DNA of 64,000 nt from Wurfbainia villosa (Eukaryota > Streptophyta > Magnoliopsida > Zingiberales > Zingiberaceae), in contig JAKLTH010000283.1 in assembly GCA_025175895.1 (NCBI GenBank), forward strand, positions 2,232,001-2,296,000, given 5' to 3'. This document shows, in pieces, positions 12,102 to 22,060 of this stretch (position 1 is its first letter; each line of letters opens with the position of its first letter). A program made the translations under genes and the position numbers. The notes beneath the pieces are model-generated. The model was not told where the DNA came from. It did not search any database and worked only from the letters and a program-made list of their open reading frames with translations.

Positions 12102-13612
12102 TGTTGGTGCAATCGGCCCAGGTCACGATTGACCAGGACTCGAGTTTGACTCGAGTGATGTTTTGATGTTTCGACAAAAACATATGACAATATAATTGTC
12201 ATGGGAAAGTCCAAGTCTTGTGTACTTGGCATGGAAAGTCCAAGTGGAACACTTGACATTTGGTAAAGTCCAAGTCTTGAGTACTTGGCATGAAAAGTCC
12301 AAGCATGGGTCTTGGCAATGTAAAAGTCCAACATGGGTTGGTAAGGGAAAGTCCAAGCATGGTCTTGGCATTTGAGAAGTCCAACATGGGTTGGCAAGGG
12401 AAAGTCCAAGCTTGAGTCTTGGCATGAGAAGTCCAAGGGGTTTGATATTGACTGCGTAAAGTCCAAGCGAGAGTCTTGGCAGCATAAGTCCAATGGTTGG
12501 CGGCGTAAAGTCCAAGCGGAGTCTTGGCGGCGTAAAGTCCAAGAGGAGTCTTGACGGCGTAAGTCTAATGTGCCTTGGCGGTGTAGACACCGTTAGCATG
12601 ACATAGCCGACGGAAGCACCTAGAGGCTAGCGCGATGGATGAACAAGTCATGGATGACTTGGAGGGATCCGAGATGCGTGAGGCTGATGGAGGTGGCTAG
12701 AAGGCTTAGGTCTAAGCTAAGGGTGGTCTAGTAAGTATGGGGGCACCATACTTGGGTTAAAACCTCATGTTTGAGGTTGGCAGTCGATTGACAATATGGT
12801 CGGTTCATTGCGGTAGTCGACGAGTTATTTGCCAATTTAAATTTGGAATTGCTCTGGTATCATTACTCATTGGAAGCGATCGGCCCGATGTCTCTGACAA
12901 TCGGCCGAGGTCGTGATCATTGCTAGTTCATGTCGAGCCGAGCGCCGTTAGCCGGCCCGGCGATTGACTCTGACGTTAGCGATCGCGATGTTGGCGATCG
13001 CTAAGAGTCCGTTGGAACTTGTCAGCGTGGATTGGCCGTTGTCTCACACTCTGATCTTTGGCGATCGGGGACTTATGGCGATCGGTGCTAGGCGGAAATC
13101 CAGCCCGATGGAGGATAAAAGCAGCTGTTCGTGGAAGGCTCAAGCATCAGTTCTTTGGGAGCTTACTTGAGGCGATTTGAAGGCGATTTGCAGGTGCATT
13201 TCAGGGCCCTTCAACCTCATCCAAGCAACCAATAAGCAAAGTGCTCAAACCCTAGTTTGTAAAGTGTTCTTTACATTTCCTTGTATTTTGCTTGTATTTT
13301 TGTGTATTACTTGTTGTAATTCATTGTACGAGGTTTCTCCACCTCCGACTTGTTGTCGAGAAGGAGCTTTATTGCTTAGTGGTGTTTGTGGCATCGCTAG
13401 GGTTCGTACGAACCCAATCCGTGGAGTAGGAACCGTTACGGTTCCGAACCACGTTATATCGTGCGTGTTGTGATTGTATCTTGTGTTTGTATTTGTTATT
13501 GTTTATTCCGCTGCGTACTAACAAGATTGTAGACAAGCAACGCGAACGAATTCCATCTACGAACGGTCAAACGCTATTCACCCCCCCTCTAGCGGGCCTC
13601 AAAACCCCAACA
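12102..13612 (+). repeat. 5' LTR of the gag-only element
   Basis: It is 1511 bp with TG...CA ends. The U3 side carries a minisatellite (12190-12570) built on AAGTCCAAG...GTCTTGGC half-units. A GC-rich block follows (12780-13090). The R/U5-like end contains CTAGGGTTCGTACGAACCC near 13396-13415. Its partner LTR is 60 bp longer, mainly because of extra minisatellite units. Confidence 0.9.
12180..12570. repeat. LTR minisatellite (AAGTCCAAG/GTCTTGGC units)
   Basis: Irregular units of about 25-40 bp repeat AAGTCCAA followed by CTTGGCA or GGTTGGCA. The counterparts are 17390-17830 in the 3' LTR, with extra units, and 1580-1750 on the other strand in the truncated copy. Its long open frames in several registers are a by-product of the repeat, not genes. 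Confidence 0.85.
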
Positions 13613-13640
13613 AGTGGTATCAGAGCCCGGGGCTCTTCTA
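13613..13640 (+). promoter_or_regulatory. Primer binding site (tRNA-iMet type)
   Basis: Two bases after the 5' LTR the sequence reads TGGTATCAGAGC, complementary to the 3' end of plant initiator-Met tRNA. This is the standard minus-strand primer site of Ty1/copia elements. Confidence 0.9.
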
Positions 13641-13697
13641 CGGACTAACCGCCGAGAGCTAGGACAAAGAAGCTAGAGGGTGAAGATGGAAGAATAA

Positions 13698-14363
13698 TTG
13701 GAATGGAATATTAACACACCGATCCCTTACTCCTTCTATGGACAAGAAAGATTTAGACAATGGAAGGCGAGAATTGAGGACTTCCTAATGATGAGGGATT
13801 TCGAAGAATGGTCCATCTTAATGGAAGGATATAACTATCCAAGAGGACCAAAAGGTGGATTCCTCAAGAAAAAGAGATGGACCGAAGAGCAAGTCCAAGC
13901 CTTCGAAAAGAATGAGAAGGTAATGAAGTTGTTAATCGATTTAATACCTAACAATATCTTGTGTATGTTAGGTAATTATGTAGATGCAAATGAGCTATGG
14001 AGCCAAGTGGCCAAGCTCCATGAAAGCCCATCAACGGTCCAAGAGGAAGAGACCGAAGAGGCTAATGCATCATCCTCACAAGGAAGTGAGGACTTGGAGG
14101 TTGAGAGATCATCAACATCCAAGGAGGAAGAGGAAGTAGAATCGGAAGTTGATAGGGAGTTAATTTCCGGGTTGGTGGAGGAAGTGGAAGAAGCATCCAC
14201 TTCTAGGATTGAGGAGGAGATTAGAGTTTCCTCAACACCGGAGCATCAAGAAGAAGCTTCGACATCCGGTCAAGATGAAGAAGCCCAAAATCCAATTCCG
14301 GTCTCCATTAACCTAGGTAACTCAAACACTCTAATTTCAAATAAAAATAATATTGTGTTTTGA
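13698..14363 (+). CDS. gag: Copia-type Gag, N-terminal part
   Basis: This 221-aa frame begins MEWNINTPIPYSFYGQERFR. It follows the UBN2/DUF4219-type Gag pattern of plant Copia elements: F-x-G-x-x-F/Y-x-x-W-K-x-R-I-x-x-F-L near residues 13-31, then a KRW..EQ..AF..NEK..K.L segment, then an A.ELW..V..LHE segment near residues 97-109. The C-terminal half is a Glu/Ser-rich acidic linker. It stops just as the zinc-knuckle frame (14353) opens one register away. Gag therefore needs a frameshift, or has suffered a one-base indel, near 14345-14363. A start a few codons upstream at ATGGAAGAA is blocked by a stop. Gag forms the cytoplasmic virus-like particle. Confidence 0.8.
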   Translation: MEWNINTPIPYSFYGQERFRQWKARIEDFLMMRDFEEWSILMEGYNYPRGPKGGFLKKKRWTEEQVQAFEKNEKVMKLLIDLIPNNILCMLGNYVDANELWSQVAKLHESPSTVQEEETEEANASSSQGSEDLEVERSSTSKEEEEVESEVDRELISGLVEEVEEASTSRIEEEIRVSSTPEHQEEASTSGQDEEAQNPIPVSINLGNSNTLISNKNNIVF

Positions 14364-15399
14364 GTGTAGGGAATTTGGGCACTATAAGAGCAAGTGCCCA
14401 AAGAAGATTAGAAAAGCTCCACCGGCACCAAAAGTCAAGGATGTCGGTTCCCCAACACCTAAAGGCAAAGAGCACATCATATGCTTCAAGTGCAATTCAA
14501 AAGGACATTATAGGAATCAATGTCCTAGGGGGAGCAAGAAGACTCAAAATGGAGCATCATATGTAAAGGGAGCTAAGGCAAACCCTAGGGTAACTTCTAA
14601 TTTTGCTCCTTCTTCAATTTACAAGCAAAAGCATGATAGGGATTTCAATTCACTTGCAATTTATGAAAAGCATGCTAATAGGAACAAGTATTTTTGCTTA
14701 GGAGCTAAGAATGTATACTTAGATAATAGGGAGAAATTTGGGACTAATGTCCCTAAAAATATTTTACCTAGGGAATCTATCAATAAAATAGGAGAACACC
14801 TAGGTTTCAATTCTAAATGGACTAGACATATGCCTAGGAAGTCCAATGCCCAAGATTTAAATCAAAATTCTAAAATTGGGCAATTAGAAAAGGAAAATCA
14901 AGTCTTGAGGTCAAGACTTGAAAAACTTGAAAAGACCCTAAATAAGATACAAAATCAATTTAAAGGGTCTAGTGGTCAAAATCAAGGGTCCAAAAGTCAA
15001 AGTCAACACCTAGGACCTAAGAGTCAAAAGTCAACCAAGGGCAAGCAAGGTTTGGGTCACAAACCTAAGCCTAAAATGGCTTATCATAGGGTTCCATTTG
15101 ATTATGGGACACAAACTAGGTCTAGGAAGACCAAGGTCAATAGGGAAGTCATCTCTAAAGTTGACCAAAGGTTGTGCCTAGTGGCTAGGGTTTCTAGGAA
15201 ACCTAGGGTAGCCACTAAGAAGGTTGCAAGGGGAGTTACCCCTAGAGTCAACCTAGGTAAGACCCAAATGACCAAGGCCAACAAGCCTAGGAGGGTCATT
15301 AAGAAGGTATCTAGGGAGGTTATCCCTAAGGAATACCTAATTAACCCTAGAAGCTCAAATCGGTTTTGGGTTCCTAAGAGCGTGATTGATTCACGCTAA
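14353..15399 (+). CDS. gag: Gag C-terminal part with two CCHC zinc knuckles
   Basis: Residues 2-15 (CFECREFGHYKSKC) and 44-57 (CFKCNSKGHYRNQC) are both perfect CX2CX4HX4C knuckles, the nucleic-acid-binding signature of retroelement nucleocapsid. A long basic, Ser/Gln/Lys-rich region follows. A short Leu/Glu coiled-coil-like segment lies near residues 176-197, and degenerate repeats of a (R)REVI.K.../PRVNLGKT type occupy residues 270-330. No protease DTG or DSG motif and no Pol follow, and the frame ends at 15399. It overlaps the N-terminal Gag frame by 11 bases in a different register. Confidence 0.8.
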   Translation: MCFECREFGHYKSKCPKKIRKAPPAPKVKDVGSPTPKGKEHIICFKCNSKGHYRNQCPRGSKKTQNGASYVKGAKANPRVTSNFAPSSIYKQKHDRDFNSLAIYEKHANRNKYFCLGAKNVYLDNREKFGTNVPKNILPRESINKIGEHLGFNSKWTRHMPRKSNAQDLNQNSKIGQLEKENQVLRSRLEKLEKTLNKIQNQFKGSSGQNQGSKSQSQHLGPKSQKSTKGKQGLGHKPKPKMAYHRVPFDYGTQTRSRKTKVNREVISKVDQRLCLVARVSRKPRVATKKVARGVTPRVNLGKTQMTKANKPRRVIKKVSREVIPKEYLINPRSSNRFWVPKSVIDSR

Positions 15400-17287
15400 G
15401 ATGGGTATAGGGTGTGCCAACCTTGATTGGATGGGTAGTTAACTCAACCATGGTAAAGGTGACACTTTAGGATATTTTCAAGATTATGGTTACCTTGGAA
15501 ATAGATTTGAATCAATATCCTAAAAGATTTTAGGATGTGTCAATGCACTTTTGAAATTAAGAAAAATCAAATTAAATTGGCATAATTTAGGTTTAGAGGT
15601 TAGTGTGTCATTTTGGGTTTTTGGCACACTAAGGAGATTAGGTTAATATAGCAAAATATGATTAATCCCAACAAATGTCAATTAATATTAAAATTTAGGT
15701 ATTATTATACCTATATATTTTATATGTCATGTTTTGTTTGCCATATAACATGTCATGACATTATGTTTATTTTAATCATTTTACATGTCATGTTTATGTT
15801 TAGGATTAGGGTTTTAAATGTCACGTGTTTTAGATTTCATCTTATGTCATGACATCATGATTATGAGTATATGCTTATTTATATCATTTCTAATGTCATA
15901 ATCATTCATGCATTTAAGACAATTTGGTTGAAATTGAATTAAGGACTATGGCATGACTTGAAGTCCCATTTATAAGGGAATCAAGTAGGGTTGCCTTAGA
16001 AGATGCATGAAACCCTAGATTAGGATGAACAAAACCCACATCTCACATTAAATTGACATGTATGTGTATTTTATACACCCTAGATACATGTGAGATGCTA
16101 GGATATGAGTTAAGTTCAAGGTGCATAGGTTTTGCATCTAGATGAACTCAAACTCATCTTATATGATTAGTGGATCATTAGGAAAGCTTGTGTACAAGTC
16201 ATGTGCATAGAGCCCAAGGAATATGATCTAAGACATGGTTTTGAAATCATTTTAAAATCAATTTAGAAAACTTTGGTGAAGTCTATCTTTTGATAGCAAT
16301 CACCATTGATGAAGTTGATACAAAATAGGGCCACCAAAACATTGAAAATTTCAATGGTTTTGAGTTTTGTATCAAACTCACTATTTTATGGGTAAAATAA
16401 TTTTCAAATATTTTTCACCCATTGTAATGACTATAAGTAATATACGTATCAAATTTTATGAATTTTCAAATTACGTATAATTACTTATGTTTTTTCAAAT
16501 CTCGATTCTGATAGCTGAAATTCGGAAATTTCATTATCGATCGCTTCATAGTGGCGATCGGTGGTATAGATGTGATCGATTCTTGTCGAGTCATTGCCGG
16601 TATGATTTCGGGTTAACAAGGTTTGTTTAGCCCGTGTTCAGCTATTGAAAAGGTTCCTAATCACTCCTAACCCTAGGATATGTTTTGGGAAGCATTATAA
16701 AGGGTGAAAATCCATTGGATATGGATTAGGAGCTGTGTTAGGTCAAAGTATCAAATTTAGGGTGAGTGAAAGTTCTATGTTGAACGTAAAACCTTAATTT
16801 TGATGGTTTAGAGCTCCTATTGGTTTAGGGGCTTCCCAAGGACATTGTTGGTGCAATGGTCAAGGGGAAGTAAGCCTTTAGGGGGAGGTATCCATTTTGG
16901 GATGATGGATGTATTTTTTCTCCTTGAAGAGGAGAAGTTATTGGGAGAGTATCATCAATTAGGAAAATTGATCGGTTTTTGATACCCTATTTGGAAATTG
17001 GGAAAGAGTATAGGATTGCCTCTCTTAAGTGATATGTGAATTATCACTAGGAAGATGGTAGACATCCTAGGTATTTATTTTTAGATCAAGGGGGAGATTG
17101 AAAGATCTCATTGGGACATGAGACATTGACCTCCTTGGAGAGAAAATCTTTTTGATGTTAGTCAAAAAGGGGGAGAATGTTTGGGGGAGAACATTTGGAG
17201 AGTTTTTACCAATTTGAGATAATTAGTAAGGGATTTGAGTTAGTAGTCTAACTCAAATGATTTGTTTGGTTTTTGTCAAACATCAGA
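15400..17287 (+). other. Non-coding interior of the gag-only element
   Basis: Between the end of Gag and the PPT there is no open frame of note. TCATGTCATGACAT-like words cluster around 15730-15910. The 3' part (about 15650-17298) is also present in the truncated minus-strand copy (1935-3490), so it is a normal component of the family. It could serve packaging, RNA structure or replication; this is not demonstrated. Confidence 0.6.
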
Positions 17288-17298
17288 AAGGGGGAGAT
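17288..17298 (+). promoter_or_regulatory. Polypurine tract
   Basis: AAAGGGGGAGA directly precedes the T-TG start of the 3' LTR. It is the plus-strand primer site. The truncated copy has the equivalent junction at 1935-1945 on the minus strand. Confidence 0.85.
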
Positions 17299-18869
17299 TG
17301 TTGGTGCAATCGGCCCAGGTCACGATTGACCAGGACTCGAGTTTGACTCGAGTGATGTTTTGATGTTTCGACAAAAATATATGACAATGTAATTGTCATG
17401 GGAAAGTCCAAGTCTTGTGTACTTGGCATGGAAAATCCAAGTGGAACACTTGGCATTTGGTAAAGTCCAAGTCTTGAGTACTTGGCATGAAAAGTCCAAG
17501 CATGGGTCTTGGCAATGTAAAAGTTCAAGCATGGGTCTTGGCAATGTAAAAGTCCAATATGGGTTGGCAAGGGAAAGTCCAAGTATGGTCTTGGCATTTG
17601 AGAAGTCCAACATGGGTTGGCAAGGGAAAGTCCAAGTATGGTCTTGACATTTGAGAAGTCCAACATGGGTTGGCAAGGGAAAGTCCAAGCTTGAGTCTTG
17701 GCATGAGAAGTCCAAGGGGTTTGATATTGGCTGCGTAAAGTCCAAGCGAGAGTCTTGACAGCATAAGTCCAATGGTTGGCGGCGTAAAGTCCAAGCGGAG
17801 TCTTGGCGGCGTAAGTCCAATGTGCCTTGGCGGTGTAGACACCGTTAGCATGACATAGCCGACGAAAGTACCTAGAGGCTAGCGCGATGGATGAACAAGT
17901 CATGGATGACTTGGAGGGATCCGAGATGCGTGAGGCTGATGGAGGTGGCTAGAAGGTTTAGGTCTAGGCTAAGGGTGGTCTAGCAAGTATGGGGGCACCA
18001 TACTTGGGTTAAAACCTCATGTTTGAGGTTGGCAGTCGACTGACAATATGGCCGGTTCGACTGCCGTGAGTCGACTTGAGTTCGACTGCCAATTTAGAGC
18101 TGAAATTGCTCTGATCGGCTCATTGGAAGCGATCGACTAATGTCTCTGCAATCATTGCCCAAGGGTCGTGATCATTGCTAGTTCTGTCGAGCGAGCGGCC
18201 GTAACCGACTAGCCCGATCGACTACTGGCGTTAGCGATCGCCAATGTTGGCGATCGGCTAAGAGTCCGTTGGAACTTGTCCAGCGTGGATTGAAGTCGTT
18301 GTCTCGCTGATCTTTGGCGGTTATTTGGGAACTTATGACGATCGGTGATAGGTAAATCGATCCGATGGAGGATAAAAGCAGCTGTTCGTGGAAGGCTTAA
18401 CCATCAGTTCTTTGGGAGCTTACTTGAGGCGATTTGAAGGCGATTTGCAGGTGCATTTCAGGGCCCTTCAACCTCATCCAAGCAACCAACAAGTAAAGCG
18501 CTCAAACCCTAGTTTGTAAAGTGTTCTTTACATTTCCTTGTATTTTGCTTGTATTTTTGTGTATTATTTATTGTAATTCATTGTACGAGGTTTCTCCACC
18601 TCTGACTTGTTGTCGAGAAGGAGCTTTATTGCTTAGTGGTGTTTGTGGCATCGCTAGGGTTCGTACGAACCCAATCCGTGGAGTAGGAACTGTTACGGTT
18701 CCGAACCACGTTATATCGTGCGTGTTGTGATTGTATCTTGTGTTTGTATTTGTTATTATTTATTCCGCTGCGTACTAACAAGATTGTAGACAAGCAACGC
18801 GAACGAATTCCATCTACGAACGATCAAACGCTATTCACCCCCCCTCTAGCGGACCTCAAAACCCCAACA
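17299..18869 (+). repeat. 3' LTR of the gag-only element
   Basis: It is 1571 bp with TG...CA ends. It is almost identical to the 5' LTR over its ends (for example 18360-18869 against 13090-13612). It has extra minisatellite units at 17520-17650 and a conspicuously diverged block at about 18030-18360. Confidence 0.9.
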
Positions 18870-19013
18870 TTTTATCGTTTGTTTGAGAGGAGGTGAGGAA
18901 AGAAATTTTTTTAAAAAGGAGTGAGAAAAGGAAGGAAATGAGAGCCAAGGGTAACTTGTAAGATTTTCTCCTCCCTTCTAACCACCTTTCACCCCATCTA
19001 AACATAGCATTAG

Positions 19014-19395
19014 AGTGTGTTTGATTCAAGTTATCATATATAACTTTGATTATGTGATTATCAAGTAATCACATAATTAAAGTTATGAAGAATAAAATAT
19101 AATTCATATTGTTCTATATAAAAATTTATTTATTTGAATATTTTAATTTAAAATTTAGTTTAACATTTTATTGTATTATCCTCTAATAATATTAATTAGA
19201 TGTTAATTCATACAAGGGACTTTTGAAAATTCTAGAAAATTGACTATATTACTCTTTGTTAACTCCGGAATCAATAAAAACTTTACACTTATAAGATAAT
19301 CAGATTTCGAATTATATGTAATATGTCTCCCTTTGATGATATGACAGATATCCTTCATTACTTGGGAATCGTTGATTACTTTGAATCAAATAGAA
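19014..19395. mobile_element. MITE, Tourist-like ends
   Basis: Inverted ends GTGTGTTTGATTCAAGTTATCA (left) and the reverse complement of TGATTACTTTGAATCAAATAG (right) bracket about 380 bp of AT-rich non-coding DNA. The left 70 bp resembles the left end of the 40235-41055 element, so both belong to one loose group. The target duplication is not clear. Confidence 0.65.
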
Positions 19396-20170
19396 TAAAA
19401 TAATATAACCGTATACAAATAACTAAAATTCTAAATCAAATGCACCCCTGGAGTCATAACTACAAGGCCTAAATATGAATGCCCTAAATCCTTTCCTATT
19501 AAAAAGGAAAAGCAAAGAAATTGGTATAAAAGCTCCAAGTTTTTACCCATCATAAAATTGGTATAAAAGACAAAATCTAAATAGCACGGATTATAAAATT
19601 TTAAAAATGACATTGTCTAACTTGAAGAGTTGAATAGATTCAAATTATTGGATTACTTGCAAACAACAAAGTTCAAACACAATATTAAATATAAGTGTGC
19701 ACGTGTATGCTCGATATCAATGTAAAATATGCTACAAAAATACAAAGCTGACGACCATACTCATTTAGTTAAATCTCTTTGAACTCGAATGTCACGAGAC
19801 AACCCTTAGAAAATTTTGGAATAGAAAGCGAAAATTTATAGATTCTCCAAATGTATAGCTCACAATGAAAGTAGACAAAAGTTTTTTTTTTTTAAGCTCC
19901 AATGTAGCGACATTTCATAGACTAGTTGATGCAACTATCTATTAAGATTTGTGGTCTATTATAGTTTGGGTATGATTTTGCAATTTTAGATCATTTTTTG
20001 GTCAATAATTATTCAGTTGTGATTTTTATAAAAATTTGTTCATCGATGCAAAAAGTGATATCGTTCACTTTAAGAGTGCATTTTATTTAGGATCATTTTT
20101 GATAATTTTGATTATCTATTTAAGATTATCAATAAAAAAAAATGAACCAGTGCAAAAAAATCCAATGGTT
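19396..20170. other. AT-rich intergenic, nothing recognised
   Basis: Open frames here are short and without domains. No repeat partner was found in the window. Confidence 0.5.
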
Positions 20171-20171
20171 A

Positions 20172-21770
20172 TCTATTTAACAGTTTGACCATAAGAGCAT
20201 ACCAGTGGGAGGGAGCTTTCTCCCCGTGGGAATGCGGATCGTTCCTTTTCTCATTTTTTATTAATTAATTTTAAAATATTTATTTTTATTTATTTGTAAA
20301 AAAACTAATTAATAAAAAAATACTCTTGAATGATAAAAAAAAATGGACGAACAATGACTAATTTTTAATTGTTGTTTCATGATTATTTTTTATTTTTTAA
20401 AATAAAATTTATCTATAAATATGCTTTCACTTTGTCATTTTACTCGTTCATTCTATACTTTTCTGCTTCTTTGTTCTTGAAATTTATTATTTTCTATTTC
20501 TTTTTTGTTAAGATGGATGTAAATTTAATTTTTCTTTTACAAATCTTTTAAATTCTTCCAACATAGAAAAAATACAAATCTTTTAAATTCTTTCAATATG
20601 GATAAAACTACATTTTCTCGAATTACTCCTAGTCATTCAAATGCCCAATATTTTAAATTTTTCTTCCACACAATACTCCCTAAAATTTCAAAATATTTCA
20701 TATTTTATAATATTCTCTAAATTTTCAAAATTTTCAAAATTTTTTGATAATTCAAGGAATGTTTGTGCTAACTCCCTTTTGTATGTATCCCCAAGTTTGG
20801 CCGATCATGGGTAACCGTCATATGTATTTTCTCCTCATTGGTCATCGATAATGCCTTTAAATGAATCAAGAAGGAATAGTATTGATGCAATTATCAACGA
20901 CAAAAGGACCCGTAACACCATTGTTTATTCTAGAAACTGAGTGACCACAACACTCATCATAATAGAGCTAAAATACAAACCAAAAATAAATGATTCGAAG
21001 CGAGCAATTTGATCTTGAAGATGTGGTCCTTGCGATGTCATGGGTCACTATCAACACTGATGCAGTCATTGGTAATGATCAGAAGGATCAAACTTTTTAG
21101 AAACATATCGCTAATTACTATAATAATCATCAACCCACTAGAACTATATCGAGAATTTAGAAGCGACTAAAATCACTTTACTATAAGTTCGTGCTAATGG
21201 TAAATAAATTTTTTGCATACTATAATAATTTTTATTCTCATCGTTAAAGCAGTTAGAGTGACAAGAATGTATTAGAGAGCACACTCAATAAGTGGAAAAT
21301 CAACAATAATAATAAGAGTTTCAAATATATGCATGTATGAAAAATTCTTAGAGAGTATGAAAAATATATTTCATAATCAGTTAGTCATTACTCAAGCAAA
21401 ATGACAAAGACATTCGAATCAGGGAGGCACACTTCCAACTCAAATATGGATGAGTATTAATGTGGACGACTATAAAGTATGTATTTGTCCAATAGGACAA
21501 AAGGCGACGAAGAGAAAGAGGAAATCCAAAGTCATAAAAAATGACAAAATAAAACAGAATATCGACAAAGATTTATAATAAATTAAAGAATATCAAATAT
21601 ATGAAAAAAATAATTTTGCGACAAGCTGAAATTCTTCACAAGATTATGAAATTTTTATGAAAGATACAGTGAGATGATACTAGAACAACTTCGTATATAT
21701 AAGAAAATATGTTGAAAAAATTAAATAGAAACATGATCTAATGCAATTTATAAGGGAATTAAAATCCATG
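20172..21770 (+). pseudogene. Decayed PIF/Harbinger-type ORF1 (Myb/SANT, NAM-associated)
   Basis: Across 20990-21560 a plus-strand reading gives FDLEDVVLAMSWVTINTDAV, IGNDQKDQTF.KHIANYYNNH and RTISRI.KRLKSLYYKF. These are followed by SDKNVLE..LNKWK..NN.KSF, K.LREYEKYIS and a KGDEEKEE-type basic tail. This order matches the Myb-like first ORF of plant PIF/Harbinger elements and NAM-associated proteins: W.D...SW...S.D.I.GN.Q....FW.RI...YN, then the FK..H.W..LR...K block. Several stops and frameshifts break it. The stretch AAGAGCATACCAGTGGGAG near 20194 may be a worn left terminal repeat. No DDE transposase is seen, and the right end may have been cut by the solo LTR inserted at 22061. Confidence 0.65.
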
Positions 21771-22060
21771 TTAGAGAATCGAAGTGGATTGAAATCGGAA
21801 AATCAAAAGAGTTGAAATGGTGAAATTGAGAGAGAAAAATAAAAAAAAATGTAATGAAAAAGGATGAAATGAGCTTTGTATATATAGAATTTGAAACATA
21901 ACAAAATACTAAATCATAATAATTGATCAAAAAATAATCAAATAATTTTAATCGCCAAAATAATAATAATAACAATAAACCCATTGATATCGATGATTAT
22001 AACGATTTAAATATTGAACTGTCGATCTTAATCGTAACCAATCCATTAATCTAGGTCAAC

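Larger units (their letters stand above)
12102..18869 (+). mobile_element. Complete gag-only (non-autonomous) LTR retrotransposon
   Basis: Two direct LTRs (12102-13612 and 17299-18869) start TGTTGG and end CCCAACA. They are flanked by the same 5-bp target duplication, TTTTA, at 12097-12101 and 18870-18874. A PBS with TGGTATCAGAGC (tRNA-iMet type, usual for Ty1/copia) begins at 13615. A PPT, AAAGGGGGAGA, lies at 17288-17298. The 3.7-kb interior encodes only a Copia-like Gag with two CCHC zinc knuckles (13698-15399). No protease, integrase, reverse transcriptase or RNase H motif was found. The 1.9 kb from 15400 to 17298 is non-coding, but its 3' part is shared with the minus-strand copy at 1935-3490. 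This architecture fits plant elements described as TR-GAG, which must borrow Pol from a relative. Confidence 0.92.

Noticed and set aside
12190..12570. CRISPR-like spaced repeats
   Set aside because: Units and spacers are both repetitive and of irregular length, inside a retrotransposon LTR of a plant genome.
12062..12599. Long minus-strand frames rich in WTF and LDF repeats
   Set aside because: All registers of the LTR minisatellite are open. The same frames recur in the other LTR and reflect the repeat, not a protein.
17283..17903. 206-aa minus-strand frame
   Set aside because: Same minisatellite artefact in the 3' LTR.
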